From positions 21,034,990 to 21,098,989 of the forward strand of contig CP141139.1 in assembly GCA_035236585.1 (NCBI GenBank): a DNA stretch of 64,000 nt, written 5' to 3'. The stretch's first letter is position 1; each line of letters starts with the position of its first letter. This stretch comes from Warburgia ugandensis. Lineage: Eukaryota > Streptophyta > Magnoliopsida > Canellales > Canellaceae. Shown one piece after another: positions 58,580-64,000 of this stretch. The position numbers and the translations under genes were made by a program. The notes beneath the pieces are model-generated. The model made no database searches and was not told the origin of the DNA. It saw only the letters and a program-made list of their open reading frames with translations.

Positions 58580-61500
58580 TTTCCTTGGAAGTCTCTAGGC
58601 TCAAAGTCAACTTGCTTCTAGTCTTGGGATGTTCCCAAAGTAGTATGATTCTCAGCACAATGTCCAAGCACTTTAAGTGTTGTGAAGCCCAAGGCATAAT
58701 GCAAAACATTACATGTCCTTGGAAGTCCATAAGCTTAAAGTTAACTCTCTCTGAGTCTTGTGATGTTCCCAAACACAATATCTAATCTTTACATACCATT
58801 GGATGATCCTCACCTCAATGTCTAAGCACTTTAAGCACTAGGAAGACCAAAGGCACAATTCCAAAACATTGCATGTCCTTGGGAGTTGCTAGGCACAAAG
58901 TTAAATCACTTCGAGTCCTAGTAAGCTCCCAAACACAACATAACTTTCAATCCATTGGATGATCAATACCTTAATGACCCAGCGTGTTAAGCCTTGGGAT
59001 GTCTAAAAGTACAATGTCAAAGCATTTCAAGTCAATAGAAGTCCCTAGGCACAAAATCAAATCACTTCAAGTCCTAGGATGTTCTAAAACACAATGTCTA
59101 AACTTTTCAAGCCATTGGATGATTCTTGGCACTATATGAGCAAGTAAGCACTGCGAAGCCCCTAGGCACAATGCCAAAACATTACATGTCCTTGGAAGTA
59201 CCTAGGCACAAAGTCTAATCACTTTGTGTCCTAGGAAGTTCCCAAAGACAACATCTATACTTTTCAAGCCATTGGAAGATCCATGGCAAAATATCTGAGC
59301 ACTTAAGAGTTGGAAAGCCCCAAGGCTCAATGCCCAAACATTACACGTCCTTCGAAGTCCCTAGGCACAATGTCAAATCACTTTGAGTCTTGGAAAGTTC
59401 CCAAACACAATGTCTAAAATTTTCAAACCGTTGGATGATCCTTGGCAAAATGTTTAAGAATATAAGTGCTGTGAATTACTAATACACAATACTAAAATAA
59501 TACATGTCCTTTGAAGTCCCTAGGTGCAAGGTAAAATTACTTTGAGTCCTAGGAAGTTCCAAAATATGATGTCCAAACTTTTCAAGCCTTTGGATTATCC
59601 CTTTGCACAATGTCTGAGCATGTTAAGTGCTGAGAAGTCCTAAGCCACAATGTCAAAACATTAAATGTCCATGGAAGTCCCTAGACACAAAGTCAAATTA
59701 CTTCCAGTCCTGAGAGGTTGCAAATAGAACATCTAAGCTATTGATGCTGTTGGATGATCCTTGGCATAATGTAGAAGTACTTTAAGTGATGGGAACTCAT
59801 AAGCCATAATATCAAAATAATAGATTTTCTAGCAGTCCTTAGGCACAAAGTCAAATCACTTTAAGTCCTAGGAAGTTCCCAAACACAATGTCTAAACTTT
59901 ACAAGTAGTTGGATGATCCTTGGCACAATGTTCGAGCACTTTAAGCACTAGGAGGTCCTAGTGCACTATATTAAAACAACACAAGTCTTTGGGAGTCCCT
60001 AGGCACAAAGTCAAATCACTTTTGAGTCTTGGGATGTTCCTAAACACAATGTCTAACTTTCCAAGCAATTTGATGACAACAATGTTTTGGCATGTTAAGC
60101 ATTGGGAAGTTCCAATTTACAATGTCAAAATATTACACGTGCATGGAAGTCTCTAATCATAGAGTCAAATTACTTCAAGTCCTGAGAAGTACCCAAATAC
60201 AACGTCTAAACTTTTCAAGTTGTTAGATGATCCTTGGCAAAATGTCCTAGCATGTTAATCATTATAAAGCCACAAACCATGATGCCAAAACATTACGTGT
60301 CCTTGGAAGTCCCTAAGCACAAACTCTAATCACTTCGAGTCTTGGGAAGTTTCCAAAGACATTGTCTATCCTTTTTAAGCCATTGGAAGATCCTTGGCAC
60401 AATGTCAGAGCACTTTTAAGCACTGGGAAGCCCCAAGCAATGCCAAAACATTACATGTCCTTGGAAGACCTTCGGCACAAATTCAAATCACTTTAAGTAC
60501 TATGAAGTTCCTTAACACAACATTTAAACTTTTCAAGTCATTAATGATCCTTGGCTCAATGTTAAAGAACTTTAAATGCTAGAAAGTCTCGATTCACAAT
60601 GCCAAAACATTACATCCTCGTGGATGTCCCTAGGCACAAATAGTACATGTCCTTGGATGTCTATAAGAACAAAGCCTAATTAGTTCTTGTCCTGAGATGT
60701 TCTCAACCATAATGTATAAACTTTTCAAGTCATTGGATGATCCTTAGCATGATGTATAGGATGTAGGCGCTGAGAAGTCCCATGGTTCAATGTCAAAACC
60801 ATACTTGTCCTTAGAAGTCGTTAAGCACAAAGAAAATCACTTCAAGTCCTGGGATGTTTCCAAACACAACATCTAAACTCTTCAAGTTATTGGATGGTCT
60901 TTGGCACAATGTTTAGGAAATTCAAATTGGGAAGTCCCAATGCACAATGTCAAAACAATACATGATCCTAGGAAGTTTGCAAACACAACATCTAAACTTT
61001 TCAAGTCATTAGATGATCCTTGTCCCAATGTCAGAGCATGTTAAGCACTGGAAAGTTTGATGGTACAATGTCAAAGCATTACATGTCCTTAGAAGTTCCT
61101 CATCACAACTTCTAATCACTTCGAGTCCTAGGATGATCCTTGGCAGAATAGCATGACACATTAAATGCTAGGAAGACCCAAGACACAATGTCAAAACAAT
61201 ACATGTATTTGAAAGACCTTAAGTAAAATGTCAAATTGCTATGAGTTCTAGGAAGTTTATAAACACAACGTCAAAATTTTGTGAGTCATTGGATGATCCA
61301 TAGCACCATGTCTGTGCATTTTAAGCAATGGGATGTCTCAAGGCACAATGAGCAAATATTGCTTCCTGGGATTTTCTTAGGCAAAATTTCAAATGCTTCG
61401 AGTCCTGGGATGTTCCCATACATAATGTTTAAACTTTTCAACTTGTTGTATGATTCATGGAAAAATGTCATGGTGCATTAAGCACTGGGTAGCCCCAAGT

Positions 61501-63215
61501 ACATTGCCAAATCATTACACGACATTGGATATCCCTAGGCACAAATTCAAATCACTTGAGGTCCCAAGAAGTCCTAAACTCAACGTCTAAACTTTTCAAG
61601 CCATTGCATGATCTGTGGGACAATGTCTAAGCACATTAATCATGGGAAAACCCCACAACACAATGGCAAAACTTTATGTGTCCTTGGAATTTCCTTGGCA
61701 TAATCAAATCACTTTGAGTCCTAGGATATTCCCAAACACAATGTCTAAAGTTTTAGAGTTGTTGGGTCATCCTTGGCTCAATGTCCAAGCACTTAAGAGC
61801 AGGAAAGCTCCAAGGCACATTGCCAAAACATTGCATGTCCTTGGATATTCCTAGGCACAAAGTCAACTTCCTTAGCATAATAATAGACACATTAAGTGTT
61901 GGAATGTCCAAAAGCACAATGTTAAAATATTACATGTCTATGGAAGTCCTTAGCAAAAATTCGAATCATTTCATGTCTTGGGATGTTCCCATCACTGTGT
62001 CTAAATTTTCTAATGGTTGGATGATCCTTGGTACAATGTTCAGGCACATTAAGCACTAGGTAGTTTCGATGCACATTATCAAAATAATAGTTCTCCTTAG
62101 AAGTCCCTAGTCACATGTCATATTGCTTCGAGGCTTGAGATGTTCCCAAACACAATGTCTAAACTTTTACATCCATTGGATGATCCTTGGGTCATTGCTC
62201 GAGCACTTAAAGCTTCAGGACACAATGTCAAAACATTACATGTCCTTGGAATTCCTTAGGCACAGTCAAATCATTTCAAGTCCTGCAATGTTCCTAAACA
62301 CAATGACTAAACTTTTCAAGCCGTTAGATGATCCTTGGCATGATGTTCGAGCATCTTAAGTACTAGTAAGCCTTAAGGCACAATGCCAAAATGTTACATG
62401 TCTTTGGATGTCTCTTGGCATAAACTCAAATCATATGGAGTCCTAAGATGCTCCAAAACACAACATCAAAACTTTTCAAGCTGTCAGATGATCCTTGGTG
62501 CAATGTCAAAACAATACATGTCCTTGGAAGTCCTTAAGTACAAAGTTAAACCTTTTTGAGTCCAGGAAAATTGCCAAACACAACAACTAAGCTTTTCAAG
62601 TAGTTGAATGATCCTTGGCACAATGTCTGAGCACATTAAGTGCTGGGATGTCCCATGGTACAATGTCGAAACATTACATGTCCCAAGAAGTCCCTAGGCA
62701 CAAAGTCAAATCACTTCTAGTAGTTAGATGTTACTAAACACTATGTCTAAACATTTTAAGCCCTTGGATGATCCTTGGTAGAATGTCCAGGCACATTAAA
62801 TGCTGGGAAGACCCAAGGTTCAATGTTAAAACAATATATGTCTTTGGACCCTAGGCACAAAGTGAAATCATTTTGAGTTTAGGGAAGTTGCCAAACACAA
62901 CATCTAAACTTTTCAAGCTGTTGGGTGATCCTTGACACAAAGACCAAACACATTACGTGTTGGGACTTTCCATAGTACAGTATCAAAATACGTATCCTTG
63001 GAAGTCCCTAGGCAAGTAGTCAAATCACTTAGAGTATTGGGATGTTACTAGGCACTATGTCTAAACATTTTAAGCCATTAGATGATCTTTGGTAGAATAT
63101 CTGGGAACATTAAATGCTGGAAAGATCCAAGGCACAATGTCAAAACAATAAATGGACCTACACACAAAGTGAAATTGTTTCAAGTCCATAGAACTTGCCA
63201 AACACAACATCTAAT
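58580..63215. repeat. Second tandem repeat, unit ~158 bp, about 29 copies
   Basis: Diverged units repeat the blocks CTTGGAAGTCCCTAGGCACA, AAGTCAAATCACTTCGAGTC, CTAGGAAGTTCCCAAACACA, TGTCTAAACTTTTCAAGCCA, TTGGATGATCCTTGGCACAA, GCACTTTAAGCACTGGGAAG and CAAAACATTACATGTC. Spacing measured between successive ACATGTCCTTGG sites is 157-160 bp; some units are shortened. Orientation is constant throughout, unlike the 175-bp array, and base composition is less AT-rich. The short open frames in it are by-products. Nothing shows a known transposon protein. Confidence 0.9.
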
Positions 63216-63645
63216 CCCTTCCCAGCCAATTTTTCCAGCCGGAGAAGATGAAGACCAGTTCCAGCCGGCCTTGAATGAACTAGGTGTCCCAGGGACGCCA
63301 TACTCCATGTGCGCCTGGGACAGGGTCCCTGGGATGGGTTCCAAGCGTATGGCAGTGCGTACACTGTCCCTGGTGCGGGCCTTCGGGTTCGCGCGCGACA
63401 TGGGGCACGGGTCCTGGCTCGACCAGGATGCATGAGGTGCCCTGGGAATTGAGACACGCCATGTTACACCAAAGGTGCATCCGTGCGATGCCATCTAGGA
63501 TGCGCGTCATAGTGTGTCACTTGAGCATGCATGTGCGCGTGCAAAATGCGGTCCTTGGCACAGCCTTTGGGCGCGCACGCACGTGAGGCGGTCACGGTTC
63601 AACCAGGATGCACGGGTGTCTTGGGAACTGGGACACGTGGACCTA
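63216..63645. repeat. GC-rich segment with a degenerate ~180-bp repeat
   Basis: There is an abrupt change to GC- and CpG-rich sequence (for example GGTTCGCGCGCGACATGG and GGGCGCGCACGCACGTG). The block CGACCAGGATGCATGAGGTG..TGGGAATTGAGACACG near 63420-63457 recurs as CAACCAGGATGCACGGGTGT..TGGGAACTGGGACACG near 63600-63637, 180 bp on. Several overlapping open frames on both strands are typical of GC-rich DNA and do not resemble a family I know. It could belong to an LTR or another satellite. Confidence 0.6.
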
Positions 63646-64000
63646 ATGAGACTTTAAAGTTAGGATTAGAGGACAATTTACGGAGTTAACCATGGAATAG
63701 TAGATCCATATCATAGGATCTAGCCTGACAATGAATTAGGCAAGGACCATGGACCCTAAAAGGCAGATCTAGCGATCTAATGTCTAAATAGAATGAAATT
63801 GATAAGGACTCCTTGTATCCATTCATACCCAGGAGTTTATAAATGAGACCCAGGGACGGGCTAAGTGATAAAGGACGCGACTCCCGGAGACTTTGAGGTA
63901 GGTGCTCTATCGCTACTAGACTTTTTAAAAGACCCATGATCGTTTTAAGAATGCATGTTTTAAGTATAAGTATATGACTTGTTAGTATGACTTATTTTAC
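63646..64000. other. Right-edge sequence with possible SINE on the minus strand
   Basis: There is no gene. On the minus strand, 63925 to 63846 reads CTAGTAGCGATAGAGCACCT, ACCTCAAAGTCTCCGGGAGT, CGCGTCC, resembling a tRNA-derived SINE head with a decayed A box. The B box is poor, so this is tentative. A TATAAAT occurs near 63838. Confidence 0.35.

Noticed and set aside
58580-63215. CRISPR array interpretation of the regular repeats
   Set aside because: Units are contiguous diverged tandem repeats without unique spacers, no cas genes are present, and the context is plant nuclear DNA.
63082-63586. Several overlapping open frames of 76-117 codons on both strands
   Set aside because: Long frames on both strands at once are expected in GC-rich sequence. 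They start inside the tandem repeat, and no conserved domain is recognisable.

Overview
The window looks like nuclear DNA of a flowering plant, probably a woody eudicot, although I cannot name the species. The evidence is plant-type hAT and CACTA (En/Spm) transposase genes, RTE-clade LINEs, a fragment resembling an Au-type tRNA-derived SINE, GT-AG introns, and two exons of a plant PFA-DSP tyrosine phosphatase gene. Almost everything is repetitive and broken. I see no intact host gene, rRNA, functional tRNA or CRISPR array. Many short open frames in the AT-rich parts are chance products of the repeats.

Layout. Positions 1-490 are non-repetitive and match 41163-41665. From 490 to 37685 runs a very AT-rich satellite with a degenerate monomer of about 175 bp. 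It is arranged as alternating forward and reverse blocks with recurring junctions, forming a palindromic higher-order repeat. Three things interrupt it: a 12.7 kb hAT-bounded composite transposon (8315-21002, 8-bp target duplication ATTTATCT), a nearly full-length but dead RTE LINE (21802-25651), and an end-less CACTA TNP2 transposase remnant (about 32752-34940). From 37688 to 41665 lies low-copy DNA with the SINE fragment and the promoter-like region and first two exons of the phosphatase gene.

At 41163 a second copy of the beginning of the window starts, so the window spans a large tandem segmental duplication. Copy 2 (41163 to about 57818) holds the satellite, a left-truncated copy of the same composite transposon (43832-55266) and more satellite. 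It ends in a 5'-truncated RTE piece (57819-58578). After that comes a second, unrelated tandem repeat with a unit of about 158 bp (58580-63215), then a GC-rich segment with its own degenerate repeat of about 180 bp, then low-copy DNA to the window end.

The composite transposon is the most interesting object. Its ends, target duplication and minus-strand transposase are hAT. It also carries a plus-strand gene of about 13 exons encoding an En/Spm-type Transposase_24 domain, a DUF8039-like region and a Ulp1-type SUMO-protease domain, as found in CACTA elements. Four arrays of a palindromic motif (TATAGGACGGTTATT and its complement) flank the gene modules. Comparing the two copies gives a history: RTE insertion beside the Ulp1 gene, segmental duplication, then a 2 kb inversion with a templated filler in copy 1, a large deletion in copy 2, and RTE insertion into copy 1 only (an empty site survives in copy 2). 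All gene copies carry stops or frameshifts, so any present activity would have to come from other copies in the genome.
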